64,000 nt of DNA from Undaria pinnatifida (GCA_012845835.1 JABAKD010000008.1:3337651-3401650); one strand, 5' to 3'. Positions 33,034 to 43,935 are shown, counted from the first letter of the stretch. Translations and numbers: made by a program. Notes: generated from the sequence alone by a model not told the origin.

Positions 33034-34088
33034 GTTGTCCCCCCCCTACACACGCAAAAAACAGCCTCCCCCCCCTCCCCCGCCGCCCCACCTAAAATCA
33101 AATCTGCTAGAGTAACAAACACTACCAGGCAGGTGATATCACCTCATTACCTATCCAACCAGCCATGCCGACGCTCCAATTCATTTATCTCCGCCCCCCC
33201 GCCCCCCCTCCCCCGCCCCCTCCTTCACCACCCGCACCATCGCCTAGACCTAGCACGTATAGTAAAGTTCCTCCCAGGGATACATTCATGCGACCTAAAG
33301 AGGTTTGGTCCCCCCCCACATCCCCCCCTCCGGCCCCCGCTCGTTTTGTTCTCTCCAGCCGCCCTACCTAAATTAAAAATCTGCCAGAGAAATAAACACT
33401 ACCAGACAGTTGCTATAATCTCATTACCTTTCTAGCCATCCATACCGTAGCTCCAATTCATACCCCCCCCCCCCCAACGCCCCCTCCTTTCCCAACACCC
33501 GCACCATCGCCTAGACCTAGCACTGCGCGTAGAGCAAACTCCTAACATATATACACTTATGCGACCTAAAGCTGTTGGATCCCCCCCCCCCCCCCCCCCT
33601 CGAAAACTGGTTGTACGACTTGCAGGATATACATGATACACTGATGCACTCTTTCCACAATCGTCAAATTTGTCCCCTTAAAGGATTTATAGTTTCCGCG
33701 CACAGATTGAGTTCCCACCCCCCGTCCTCCCCCCCCCGGTCCCTCTTGTTCAAACCCCGGCCCCACACCCTTCAAAACTCCGCCCTCCCCTCACCGGTTA
33801 TACGACTTACAGGAGATACTTGATAAACTGATGCTTTTCCTTCCACAGCTATCAGATTTGGTCCCCCTCAAGAAAGGGCTTCATAGTTTCCACGCACAGA
33901 TTGATTAAAATCACCGTGTTGACCCTGGTACAAGCTACACTGTAATTCCAAGGTAAGCCGCCGACCTATATCCTTAATGAGGACACACACCCAGTAATAC
34001 GCGATCGGAGCATCACACACAGCTTGCAAAGATGAGTTTCGACGAAATCTTCCATCTCAGCTGGAGTGTATTTTTATTTTTATAATGT
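33034..34088 (-). repeat. Family A, long minus-strand copy with three C-rich modules
   Basis: Read on the minus strand, it starts as the other copies (CTCCAGCTGAGATG near 34062), continues through AAGGATATAGGTCGGCGGC and CAATCTGTGCGTGG, then gives G-rich modules. Each module pairs a long G run with AGGTAATGAG and CTCTAGCAGATTTGATTTTAGG-like blocks. The same module order follows the plus-strand copy at 61463. Proline- or glycine-rich frames here come from the homopolymer runs. Confidence 0.8.
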
Positions 34089-34204
34089 ATCATCTGCATG
34101 AGCTTCTTTTAACATTGATAAATCCTAACCATTTCCCCTGAAAGTGGGAGAAAACCAAGTGAAATCCATTAAAAAAACAGTTTTAATCGAGAAAGTTTCC
34201 GTCA

Positions 34205-34560
34205 GGCAACGCCGATTCGCATCCGGGGCGGTATCATCGAGAACGTTTCCGTTAGGCAGCGCCGGCGGCACAGGCATTTAGTTTTGCCGGTGCTTGTTCG
34301 GCGTGCCGGCCCAATAGAATGAAAACAAATGTCTCGCCGAGAGAGGGCTGGATGGAAGTACAGTAGGTCCGTTTTTCCCCTCTCGGCAGGACGTAGCTGG
34401 CAATAAGGAGAAATCCATGCAGTAGCGGGGGGCTCCCAACATTGCCGGCTGGATAGCGCCACTGCTCTTTATAGTGCCGGTTAGATAGTGACAATGGTCT
34501 CTATAGTGCCGTTGAATAGTGCCACTGCTCTCTATAGTGCCGGTGGAATCTCTTGGCACC
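34205..34560. repeat. Local tandem duplications
   Basis: ATCGAGAAAGTTTCCGTCAGGC is repeated as ATCGAGAACGTTTCCGTTAGGC about 46 bp later. GATAGTGCCACTGCTCTCTATAGTGCCGGT units of about 32 bp repeat three times at 34450-34550. Confidence 0.7.
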
Positions 34561-34666
34561 ACTGGAGCTCTCTGCATTATTAGTAGTAGCCCTGTTTCCA
34601 ATACTGCGGAGTGTTGAGCTGGTGCTATGGTATCCAATACTACTACATTGGCACATAATGGCAATA

Positions 34667-35044
34667 TGTTAATAAGGCTTAGTTTGGGTAAGCTATTGGT
34701 TAACCTTTTGCAAGAGGTCAAACAGGCTAACACCCTACTAATACCTTAACAAATGGCGTCGTCGACAGACCATGGGTTTTCAGGGTCGTGGCTTCGAGCC
34801 CCACATCCACCATAATAAACTTTTTCAGACTTTCCCCGTGTCGAACTTGAAAAATGCTCTCCCCGCTATACCCAGGAAATGAAACCGCTTGGATATTGAC
34901 AAGTCCGCCCGTATATCCGGCCGACCTGCTATCCCGTCGTTTCAGGGGCGAAGAGTGTTTAATAATAAGGTTTAGTTTGGGTAAGCTATTGGTTAACCTT
35001 TTGCAAGTGGTCAAACGGACTAATACCTCACTAATACCTTAACA
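34667..35044 (+). mobile_element. TRIM-like miniature LTR element
   Basis: Two direct repeats (34667-34751, 85 bp, and 34956-35044, 89 bp) both begin TGTT and end TTAACA. They share AAGGCTTAGTTTGGGTAAGC- and GGTTAACCTTTTGCAAG-type blocks. After the first comes AA and TGGCGTCGTCGACAG, a primer-binding-site candidate. Before the second comes the purine-rich AGGGGCGAAGAG. The interior is about 204 bp and non-coding. It also holds TCAGGGTCGTGG, CTTCGAGCCCCAC, which looks like a lysine-tRNA T arm in sense orientation. No matching target-site duplication (flanks CAATA and ACTAC). It would depend on another element's proteins. Confidence 0.65.
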
Positions 35045-36167
35045 ACTACTGTTGGGAGCCCCTCACTGTAACATACATGAAGATATTGTCCCGTGCCGCT
35101 ATACATATGAACGGCCGAAACACCTGCCCAAGGGGAAAATAATGCGTGATTCCAGCTCAATGTTGAAAAACTACCCATATGTTTTGACGGCGACACCGTT
35201 TGTTAACGGTGTTAAACTTGCTCGTGGTCCGCTGGGCTGCTACTATTGGTTGAAAGTGTTAACTAGCAGCTATTTTATAAAACTATTCAGAATACTATTT
35301 GTCCGCCCGAACAATGCCTTATTTAATCATGTGTGCCCTGTGGCCTTGCTATTGGATTAGCTATAATCTGTTGGACTGTACCAGTCGAAATGTTAACTGC
35401 TATTATTATTCTTAGTATTTACGTTGTTTGCCATATCCCGCAATATGCAGCATGATGAGCTTCAATGTTGACCACTCACAAACGTTCCCAGAAAAAGGAA
35501 TAAAGCCAAGGGAAGAAACCCGTAAAAATACAGGCAACCCATGCACAAACTCACTCCTGTAGTATCTGCTTCCTGCTTAGTATCGATCTATCCCGCCCTG
35601 CTGCCTTTGCTCCGCCTTCCTTCTCATTTGCATTCGCTCGCCTACCTTCTACCCTTCAACCCTAAACCGCGTCCAGGCTCCATTCCCACGTCATGGATGC
35701 CATGATGGGGGTCTGTCATCCTCCCCTCTCCCCTTCTCCTTTTCGCTTTTTGCCGATGCTTCATTATCACTATGATTGCCATCCGACAGTGCGCAGCATG
35801 GGCTGGAGCTTCGATATCGGTCACTCAAAAAAAAAAAACAGAAAAGAGGCGGCTTTAAATAACTATCAACCAATTACCCACCCGAGCTGAGCTTTAAATT
35901 GTCGCTGTCATGTGCCCGACGACGCCATTTTTCGCTGCTGCTCTGTTTGTTGTTGTTGCAGTAGTCCGTCGGGCTGTAATAGTCCGTTGGGCTAGTAGTA
36001 AAATTTTGTAATTTGTATCTGAACGGCGACACGCGCAACGGTAGCGGTACGCTACGTTTTTTCGGAGGCTCCTCGATTCGGCAGCTTAATACCTCTCCCA
36101 AAGGACTGATTTTGGAGCAAGATAAAAATTGCCACCGGATGAATTTTTTCCCGGCCTAGGTACACAA
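35045..36167. other. No recognisable gene
   Basis: Short frames only. CGACGACGCCATTT near 35920 is a minus-strand copy of the serine-tRNA-type primer-binding motif seen at 29116 and 34754, without an LTR beside it. Confidence 0.4.
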
Positions 36168-36251
36168 TGTTGCAAGGCTTAGTTTGGGTAAGCTATTGGT
36201 TAACCTTTTGCAAGTGGTCAAACGGACGAATACCCCACTGATTCCTTAACA
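36168..36251 (+). repeat. Solo LTR of the TRIM-like family
   Basis: Eighty-four bases match both LTRs of the element at 34667, again TGTT to TTAACA. ACAA flanks both sides (36164-36167 and 36252-36255), a likely 4-bp target-site duplication. Solo LTRs arise by recombination between the two LTRs of one element. Confidence 0.7.
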
Positions 36252-36648
36252 ACAACGAGAGTCGCACGCCAAAAAAATGACCCATTTCCGACGATTTTGG
36301 GTCAAGGAGTGTCTTAAGTCATTCAGGAACCATTTTCGCCAAAAAAAGGTATACCTCTATTGTAGAACGGGTCCAGTCCAGCATCTACTCTACATTGTCG
36401 GAGGGAAAACCTATTTGTAATTTCCTACCTTACATATGATAGAGCCGTAGACTATATATATAGTGGAAACTACAGTAATACATTTATTTATAAAATGCAT
36501 ATATATGATCATCAGATGTTAGATCTAGCTCAAAATTCCTCACCTAAAGTAAAAATACCAACACTACTAACCATTCATTATAGTAGACAAAAAGTAGGAC
36601 TCCTCTCCAAAAAAAACTCAACCACATAGTATATTACAATTACCAACA

Positions 36649-36706
36649 ACGCAGCTTGCAAAGATAAGTATTGACCCGAAATTCGTCGAACTCACGGCTG
36701 ACGTCC
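36649..36706 (-). repeat. Fragment of family A
   Basis: CGCAGCTTGCAAAGATAAGT and CTCACGGCTGACG resemble the minus-strand start region of family A (CACAGCTTGCAAAGATGAGT, CTCAGCTGG). It is short and diverged. Confidence 0.4.
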
Positions 36707-36734
36707 TTGATTTTTTCTGATAAAATTACAAGCG

Positions 36735-37660
36735 CGTCTTCGCCGGGGCGGGCTGACGCCCGCCTGCAGCTCCGCGCATGCCCGTGACGGTCGAGGATGT
36801 CATAGGCGAGCAGAAGTCGTAAAAGCGACATTACGTACTGCCAAGGGGTGCACAAATTAATCATGGTTGAGTGCAGAGAATGAACGCCAACCATCATGAA
36901 AACACACACCCCATTCTCGTAGCAGTTTGATCAGCAGCTACTCGTCGTATGGCGGCGGCAGCAGCACGGGCAGAACAGCAGCCGCACTGCTCGTACGCAT
37001 AACTTCAACAACAGCAGGCAGCAGCAGCGGCAGTGCAACAACAACTTGACTGGGGTCCGATGGATATGTATTCCTTCTGTCGGAACCACAACTTTGCAAC
37101 GAAAACGACTTCAGCACCGCTCGCGTTGGCACGACGCGACCACGGCCGAGGCTGTCCCTGGCGCAGTAGGGGTCGGTTGACCCCTCGGTCCGAAACTCCC
37201 TCATTGCGACCTGGTGTGACAAAAACAAACATCTACGTCTAGGAAGAGGCGAGGGGCACTCAGAGCACACCTCCAACAACGTCGTCCTTTCAATTATGCC
37301 GCCCGCCTGCGGCTTCGTGCGTGTCCGTTATGATCGAAGATGTTATTGGCAAACAGAGGCTCTGTAGTACGCGAGTGCTGCTTCACTGCCAAGAAGGCTG
37401 CGTAAAACTAAATCACGGTTAAGTGCAGAGAAAGAACGCCGACTATCAAGAAACGCATACTCGCATTATACATAGGTGTTTGGTATTGTTGCTCTCCCCC
37501 AGTCAGTCCACTTTCCGTTGAAACGTCTTGGATCTACTTCATGATTGTTACCTAACTAACGTCAATATTCGTTCATAACAGCAGCACCCGCACAACTCGT
37601 GTGTGCGTGTAAATTCAACAACAACAACAGCAGCATCGGCAGCACCAGCAGTACGACAAA
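36735..37660. repeat. Diverged tandem duplication, ~550-bp unit
   Basis: GTTGAGTGCAGAGAATGAACGCC near 36866 matches GTTAAGTGCAGAGAAAGAACGCC near 37418. GCCCGCCTGCAGCT near 36756 matches GCCCGCCTGCGGCT near 37301, and both units end in CAG/CAA-rich tracts (36955-37050 and 37578-37645). No conserved frame is found. Confidence 0.6.
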
Positions 37661-38990
37661 TAGCAAGCAGTATCCAGTAAAATACGCATAATTAATACTA
37701 TGCTCACTTTAAGCCAGTACCCCGTACGTACCAAGTATGTAACAAGAAAAAGAGGGAAGACAATCAAAAAGAAACAAAAAAGAATATCGTATACAAACCC
37801 CGGCTCCAACCAAAAGAGACGAAAACCAAAAATAAGAAACTTCAACAGTTAGAGAAGTGTTCACCGCGAAGCTCGAACACGTGACTTGTAAATTTAAGCA
37901 GTTCGTGTCTAACCGTCGAACTACTGTCAATGGCTTGTGTTTGGGAAGTACTTTTTTCGTTGTTTACGTACGAGTACACGCTTAACGTTTCGGAAGAGAA
38001 ATGTGGCCAAAAACGTGATTTAGCAGGGGCCACCACAACACGAATCGAGAACGGCCGAGGCCGCCCCCGGCAGAGTCGGGAGGAGCGAGCAAGGTGAGGC
38101 GCGCCCAGGAAACAGCGCGCCGAGAGGCAGACCTCAGCTCGAGCTACCTCGAAGACTACTCAAAACCTGGTCTAAATCGGACCCTTCGGCTGCTCTCGTG
38201 CAACCTGCGGATAATCCTCGTGCAACCTGTGGATAATCCTCATGTATTAAAAATTAATTTATCGATATTATTTTTGCCCTTCGACAGTATAGCGTAGATG
38301 TCGTTCCGATATGAATCGTATAGCCTTCCATAAAACAGTAGTATTTCTCCTTCTCTCCTGTGATTCTCTGACAATCGATTCCCAATTTCCTTTCCGAACA
38401 TATTTTCATTTTAGCTACTATTATTGAGACTATCATCGTAATATTTTACAACTGCGAAAAATACCCCGCACTAATTTTTCCAAGTCAGGTTATCGCCAAG
38501 AACGTGGGTGCAGCCTCGAGGGGGTTAACCAAGTATCCGCCACCCGAACTATTAATAGACCTTAAAACGTATGGCATGTGGCCTATACGGCGCCATTTAT
38601 TTTGTTGTTAGCATCAGACTAACTAATTCGCCGTGTGGAGTATAGACTAATAAAGGGTTAATATTCGATTGTCCACCCGAACTACTTGGTCATCACTGTT
38701 ACTTCGCAGCTCAACTCGTAACTAAGAGTTGTACATTAAGCGACCTGCTGGACTAGCCGCGGTCACAGGTGCCATCCCTTCCCTCCCCCCGATTCGTGCG
38801 TACATTCTTATCGCGTGTATAGGGTTCAATCAGCACATTGCAGCAACTCGTCGACTGCCATAGAATTTCACCAACCCGCCCTCTCGCACTTTCGGCCTGT
38901 CAATTTTGTCTGAACATCTTTCTTGCGGGGTTTGAAGTCACGACATCCACCTCATTGCTTATTCGGTCAAGTGTCTTCATTTAGTAGTAG
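37660..38990. other. No recognisable gene
   Basis: Frames are short and unlike known families. A 20-bp duplication (GCAACCTGNGGATAATCCTC, near 38200 and 38221) is the only small structure noted. Confidence 0.4.
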
Positions 38991-39265
38991 TTACGGGACT
39001 GGCTACTATTGTTGAACCACCGGGGACGTGTACCACCGGGGACGTGTCCAAACTGTATAGGCCTTTATTTACAGAAAAATTGACATGCCAAAGTTTCTTG
39101 CGGGATTTGATCTCGAACTCAATAGTTACGCTGCTTGTTTTTATTGAACCGCTGGAGACGTGTCCAAGCTGTATGCCTGGTAGGCTTTGATTTAGTTACG
39201 CGGCTAGCTATTATTGAACCACCGGGGACGTGTTCAAACTGAAGGCCTGCATTTGCTTCAACAAC
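38990..39265 (+). repeat. Local repeats around CCACCGGGGACGTGT
   Basis: TGAACCACCGGGGACGTGT or a variant occurs near 39012, 39033 (partial), 39146 and 39218. Each full copy is preceded by GTTACGNNGCTNGNTATTATT-like sequence and followed by CCAAACTGTATGCCTG-like sequence. These are decayed tandem units of 70-110 bp. Confidence 0.6.
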
Positions 39266-39799
39266 GACTTCGCCAAAATATCCTTTTATGTATAGAGGGT
39301 CGTGAGTGTGTTGTGAGCGTCCGCGAAAACCTTGGCTACATCCAATGGTTGTTTTTTTTCAGTCCGAGGCTCTCTGCTAACGTGTGTGTGTTTTAATCTT
39401 TAAGCTGGCGGTTTGCGGCGTATCCGGCACCGATCTGAACACGGCCGGTGTCTGTGAGGGCTCCAGTTCGATATAATCGTTCTTTGCCAAGCGTGTCCAA
39501 AGTCTTGTTGAGTTGACCGAGTTGCGTCTCAGATGCGCGATTGATTGCTAGATCTAGTGCAGGTGCCCTGAAAAATGCCTCAAGAGCGCTGGCCTAGGTG
39601 GAAGCGTCAACAAGCAAACTCTGCCAGAACTTCCGACAACCAGAAATCCGTTAACAAGACTCCCCGCGCAGCCTGAAGCACGCGGGACACCTGGCAGATC
39701 AAGTAGAAGGTCCTTGTCAATCGCATGTATGTACGTGCGGCTGGCCCGACGCCAGCTTCGAACCCTTTCTGCTACTGTAATAAGGATCCGATGTAATAT

Positions 39800-39872
39800 A
39801 AAGATGATTGCCGTCAAAAATTTAAAGATGATTACCGTCAAAAATCTAAAGATGATTGCCGTCAAAAATGGG
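39800..39872 (+). repeat. 24-bp tandem repeat, three units
   Basis: AAAGATGATTGCCGTCAAAA plus a short spacer repeats three times. The minus-strand frame through it reads a regular FLTAIIFR-type repeat, an artefact of the 24-bp period. Confidence 0.85.
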
Positions 39873-39904
39873 CTGCAGATTATTGCCAATGCTGATGGTC
39901 GTTT

Positions 39905-40590
39905 TTAAATCAATCAGTGATGGACGACTTGTGATCCTTCGTCACAATCCATAGTAATGCTCGCGCGCTGAAAAAGGTTGCATGGCACCACTCGCCCGCA
40001 GGGAGGTGGCGCCGGAGTGGCACTGGGCGCAAGTCCGTGCAATCGTTCCGCTGTTAGCTTGCGCAGCAAAGATGGATCTGCCATTGGTTTCTCGAATCCG
40101 ATGTTCACCCACACCTCCATCAGCTTGAAGTTCCAGTTTCGGGATGCTGCACTATAACCCGCATAATGAACGGTTCAATTTACCCACAAACAGCTCCCCG
40201 GAAATCTCGGCGGTTCTCCGGCAGTTCTATGTAGATCTCATCGTACTCGGCCGCCTGAATGAACGAACACCTGTTCCACGTCGATTTGATGTAGTTTCAT
40301 CTCGTTCAACGCGGCCAGAGCCAATAGCATTCTGGTGGTGGAAGCGGCCAGTGTTAGTTCAAACTTCTCCGTGTAGTCCAATCCAGACACTTGGCGAAAT
40401 CCTTGCGCCACCAATCTGCATTTTTAGCTCCCCACTTGGCTGTTTGCGTCCCCCGCCGTACAAACACGATTTTGTTGCCCTATGACCTTGCGGTTAGTGT
40501 GACGCTGAACTTGATTCCGGATCTAGTGTTGGATCGGCCCCTCCATTTCAGCTTCCAGTGCTGCTTGCTAATGCTTCGACTCAGCGGAAG
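39905..40590 (-). pseudogene. Ty1/copia reverse-transcriptase relic
   Basis: Read on the minus strand in shifting frames: HWQAALEAEMEG near 40555, TNRKVIG near 40500, LVAQGFRQVSGLDYTEKF near 40400, LLALAALNEMKLHQIDV near 40310, and RNWNFKLMEVWVNIGFEK near 40120. These are the successive landmarks of copia-type reverse transcriptase (RVT_2), in the right order, but broken by stops and frameshifts. The region encoding the catalytic DD box is not found. The upstream side ends exactly at the poly-T of the retroposon at 40591, so that retroposon landed in the relic. Confidence 0.8.
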
Positions 40591-40719
40591 CCTTTTTTTT
40601 TTTTTTTTTCATCCTCCGGCGGATGAGGAAAAATAAAGCTTTAACTCACCACACTTCCACGTATTTTCATACGCGTCGTGTGTCGATTTAACTCAGTTCC
40701 TTTCGCAGCCCAACGCTAG
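40591..40719 (-). mobile_element. 3' end of the A-tailed retroposon, minus strand
   Basis: The plus-strand run of T at about 40592-40609 is the A tail on the minus strand. Next to it lies the same sequence as in the 24794 copy (GCTAGCGTTGGGCTGCGAAAG to GCCGGAGGATGA). It continues upstream beyond the truncation point of the other copies, toward the frame at 40921-41421. It is thus the longest copy here. Confidence 0.8.
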
Positions 40720-41421
40720 CTGGCGCACCCTTCGGGTCCCATTGTAGGTATAGCGAAAGCTGTCCCTATCAGTGGTCTTCGTTACAACCCCGGCAGCGCA
40801 AGCTGCCGTTGTATACGGATGCGTGTGTATGTCGACCCGGCCTGTCCCCCGAGGGTCAATTTCGGTGGATATAGCCACCCGGAATGTCATCTTTCCGGGT
40901 AGTGTGGGACTTGCGCAAGCTCACCCACTAAAAAAACCCCTGGCCATGGGAGATGGCCTTCCGCCGGACTTGGTCCAGTTACGGTCCACCCTACCCATTC
41001 GGGCGTTGGTCCTCGGAAGCCATTGCCGGAGAATATGTCTTCGGTTCAGGTGGCAGGTCGTTCGCCTGTTTCTCCGGCATTCACAACGCCTGCATTGCCA
41101 GTATGCTTTGCAGTTCCATCGCTTCTGCGGTATAGCTGCACCATCTTCCATTCCCGCGTTCTTGATTCTACTGCAGTATCCCAAGGGTCCCGATTTGTCG
41201 TGTTTACTTTTCAGCCCATCCAGCAGCCGCGGCAGTGGCGCGTCTCGTTCGTCCGAGAGCCACGTCCTCTCGGCGTTGGTTATGTGTTCCGCTGATGTCG
41301 CTCTCCAATTTTTTTGGCTATGTAGACGTCGTTTGGGCGTCTCCCACTCTTCTTCCATAGGAGTCGGATCCGTGTCGTAGCTTGGTCCTTCCACTGCCGT
41401 CTTCAACTCGTCCATGTACAT
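40693..41421 (-). CDS. Unrecognised frames upstream of the retroposon tail
   Basis: Two minus-strand frames, 41421-40921 (166 codons) and 40890-40693 (65 codons), end just before the shared tail. The first is charged and Cys/His/Arg-rich at its C-terminal half (WNCKAYWQCRRCECRR, then CHLNRRH), which could be a zinc-knuckle-like nucleic-acid-binding region. I do not recognise a LINE reverse transcriptase or endonuclease. They may be the end of the retroposon's own coding region or an unrelated sequence it captured. A plus-strand frame of 202 codons overlaps them, so strand choice rests only on the tail. Confidence 0.3.
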
Positions 41422-41509
41422 TTCTCGGATTTTAGGCGTAGAGGGGACGTACTACGGTAGAGATGCAGCAGTTTTTCTGAGGCTTATCATTTGAGGAGCA
41501 CTATGCCTC

Positions 41510-41900
41510 AACCCCCAAAAAACGATTTTGAATAAACATGAAGTGCAATCCGACGAATAACCCCATGGCCTAGGTATACAAAAAAACACGTATCGCAAAG
41601 AATGTCATACCGACGATTCAGGGTTAAGGAGCATTATCATTCTGAAAAAAAAAAACAGATTTCGAGTATAACTGAGAGTGCAATCCGATGAGTAAACCCA
41701 TGGCCTAGGTATACAAAAACACAAATAGCAAAGAATGACATGCCGACGATTCTGGGTGAAGGAGCATTATCATTCAGAAAATAAACTGATTTTGGATAAA
41801 CTGAAAATGCATTCCGATGAATAAACCCATGGCCTAGGTATACAAAAAAAACATTTAGCAAAGAAAGAGTGACATACCGACGATTCTGGTGGGTAAACAG
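41510..41900. repeat. ~128-bp tandem repeat, three units
   Basis: CCATGGCCTAGGTATACAAA recurs near 41564, 41699 and 41828, each followed by TAGCAAAGAATG-like and CATNCCGACGATTC-like blocks. Poly-A stretches vary between units. The long minus-strand frame here is repeat-derived. A decayed half-unit lies near 36280. Confidence 0.85.
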
Positions 41901-42589
41901 TCGTTTCAAACGACCAAACGAAAATTCCAACAGCTTGCTATTTTGGCAAAAAAAAATTGGCAACACTTTCCAAAAAGACGACAAAACCTTCTATCGCGAA
42001 GCACTGCGCATTTATTTGGCAAGTTTTTGGATTTTTGGCAAATTTTGTCATCATAACGCCCTCAGTTTTTGTTCAAACCCCTCACAGCAGCAGGCAGCAG
42101 GAAGCCAACGGCACGCCGACGCTCTCTATGGAGTAAATGCTGGCGCAAAAAGGACTCCAGGCACAGCCCATGCACCTCAGAGGTTGGCAGTCTTTCCAGC
42201 CCGGCCAAATTCGCCTGGGAAAAGCTGGGGCGGCTACTATTTGTGATGATGCTTCAGCACCCGCTCTAAACGACGCGCATGTGGCATCTACGCGGGCCTT
42301 ACTTACGGCCAGTATCGCCAGCCCTATCATAGCTGCTGCCAATGACACCGTGTATCCTCCGTACCTCCCGCCAGTACAGAAGTTAGAGCAAGTCTTCTAG
42401 CATCGGGCGTCTTGGGGTGGTCTGGCTTGTACAACCTTGCGTTGGCGTTATTGGCTAAATAACAAATGAAATGGCAAATCTCACATTCCAAAACTTTAAA
42501 CTTGCCAACGAAACCGAACGGAAATATTCAAAACAAACTTAAGCATTTTTTTTTCCTATTTTCGCACGTCCAAATTTCCAAGGTTGGGT

Positions 42590-42990
42590 TCTGTAGGGTA
42601 CGCATAAACCATACCCGGGGTATTTACCCCGGGTATTACCCTACAAAGAACTTATGCGAGTTCTGTCGGAATTCATACCCGTACCCGGAACTTCTGGAAG
42701 TGCTATATGACATTCATACCCGTACCCGGAACTTCTGGAAGTTCTTTACGCCAGTGCCACAAATACCCGGGGTACAGGTAAGTCATTTTTATAACGTATG
42801 TGAGTTCTGTACGCCCGTGCCACAATACCCAAAACTTCTGTGAGTTCTGTAACACTTCCGTACCGTACCCGGAACTTCTGTAAGTTCTGTAAGATCCCCA
42901 TACCCTAACCCGGAACTTCTGTGACTTCTGTAAGACTGTGGCACAAACAATACCCGGGATACGGGTATACCTTTGTTACAATACCCGGGG
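42590..42990. repeat. Tandem array with GAACTTCTGGAAGTTC units, left
   Basis: Units of about 35-45 bp combine CATACCCGTACCCG and GAACTTCTGTAAGTTCTGTA. Many contain the near-palindrome GAACTTCTGGAAGTTC. The array stops at the first base of the gypsy 5' LTR. A second array of the same kind lies at 51706-52095. Confidence 0.85.
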
Positions 42991-42991
42991 A

Positions 42992-43321
42992 TGTGGAGGA
43001 CAGGTTAAGGTTTTGGGAAAGTTCGTAGAATGGTCGTTGCACATGTACCCATGGAAGATACACCAGAAGTGTTATCACATCTGAGTATCTTTCCGAGAAC
43101 GGGAGAACTCGGCATAATAACCGAACCTCCTTGAAGTCGAGCCGGGCCTCGTTTGCCCGCCCGAACCTCACTCGATCGATCTCTTCTCCACGCTGGTAAC
43201 CCAACGTGGAGGGCTCTCTCCTTGCCCTAAATAGAAGAAGGAAAAGTGCAGCCCTCGGTAGCGGGTCAAAGCTACCACATCACTTGGGACTTTTGGGACT
43301 CTACGATAGCAGTAGCCTCCA
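42992..43321 (+). repeat. Gypsy 5' LTR
   Basis: Begins TGTGGAGGACAGG, ends GTAGCCTCCA. Contains TTTCCGAGAACGGGAGAACTC and CTCGATCGATCTCTTCTCC (one base of spacing each way), also present in the 3' LTR. An AATAGAAGAAGG stretch may serve the poly(A) function. TG...CA ends are kept. Confidence 0.92.
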
Positions 43322-43324
43322 CAT

Positions 43325-43382
43325 TGGCGTCGACGATGAGATTCGAACTCACGCAGGCAAAGCCCAACGGCTTAGCAAGCCG
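43325..43382 (-). promoter_or_regulatory. Primer-binding site extending into an antisense tRNA-Ser(GCU) copy
   Basis: TGGCGTCGACGATGAGAT (43325-43342) lies three bases after the LTR. Read on the minus strand, the segment continues as a tRNA 3' part: acceptor CGTCGAC plus G and CCA, T arm GTGAG-TTCGAAT-CTCAT, long variable arm GGGC-TTT-GCCT, and anticodon arm CGGC-TTGCTAA-GCCG with anticodon GCT. No matching D arm or 5' acceptor strand follows. A normal primer-binding site needs only about 18 bases. Confidence 0.75.
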
Positions 43383-43918
43383 AAAGAGTAAGGCTCAACT
43401 CCACAGATGCATTTTCTGAAGCAGTAGTAACACAGCGCGCAATCAAGTACCTACCTCTGTTAGTACGTGACGCAGCAGCGGACAGTTTGCAACAGTTGCT
43501 ATCCAACAGTCTTGAATGGAGAACCGGAGCACAACTAGCAACGCGCCGCGCCAACGGGTCGGATATGACCGTAAAAGCACCAGTATCATGGGAAGACTCT
43601 TTTTGCCCCGGCAAATCGCATGTCCCTTTTAGCCCGAGAATTTCAACGTTGAAACAAGACGCGAAGCCATCGGTAGACACCTACGCTCTCAAAGTGACTA
43701 AAGCACGATCTCGTCTGATGATGGAAGCACGTCGCTTGGCACCAGCTGGAATGTCCCCCTTTGAACACGCATGGTCAGTTTTCACAACAACAGCAAGTGT
43801 TGAGAATGGTCTTTTACCCCGCCTTCGCCTTGAATTAGTACGGGAAGATCCAGCCGTATCTTTCCAAGAATCTCGAGCGAGAGCTAAAAGCACGAAGCAA
43901 ACAACTTACGCGGAGTAA
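43376..43918 (+). pseudogene. Gypsy gag-like frame
   Basis: Open from 43376 to the TAA at 43916-43918, with the first in-frame ATG at 43517 or an alternative start near 43487. The helical, charged protein includes KARSRLMMEARRLAPAGMS and VRExPAVSF-type stretches. It is placed as gag only by position after the primer-binding site. No capsid motif is obvious. Confidence 0.5.
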
Positions 43919-43935
43919 AATCCACCCCCGATCCA

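Noticed and set aside
32836-33435. 199-codon proline-rich frame
   Set aside because: It runs through the C-rich modules of family A, and the matching plus-strand copy at 62 kb does not keep it.
42664-42740. Heat-shock elements in GAACTTCTGGAAGTTC
   Set aside because: The GAA and TTC blocks are one base apart, not two, and the motif is part of a tandem satellite.
43325-43382. Functional tRNA-Ser(GCU) gene
   Set aside because: The 5' acceptor strand and D arm are missing and it lies exactly at the LTR primer site, so it is a footprint rather than a gene.
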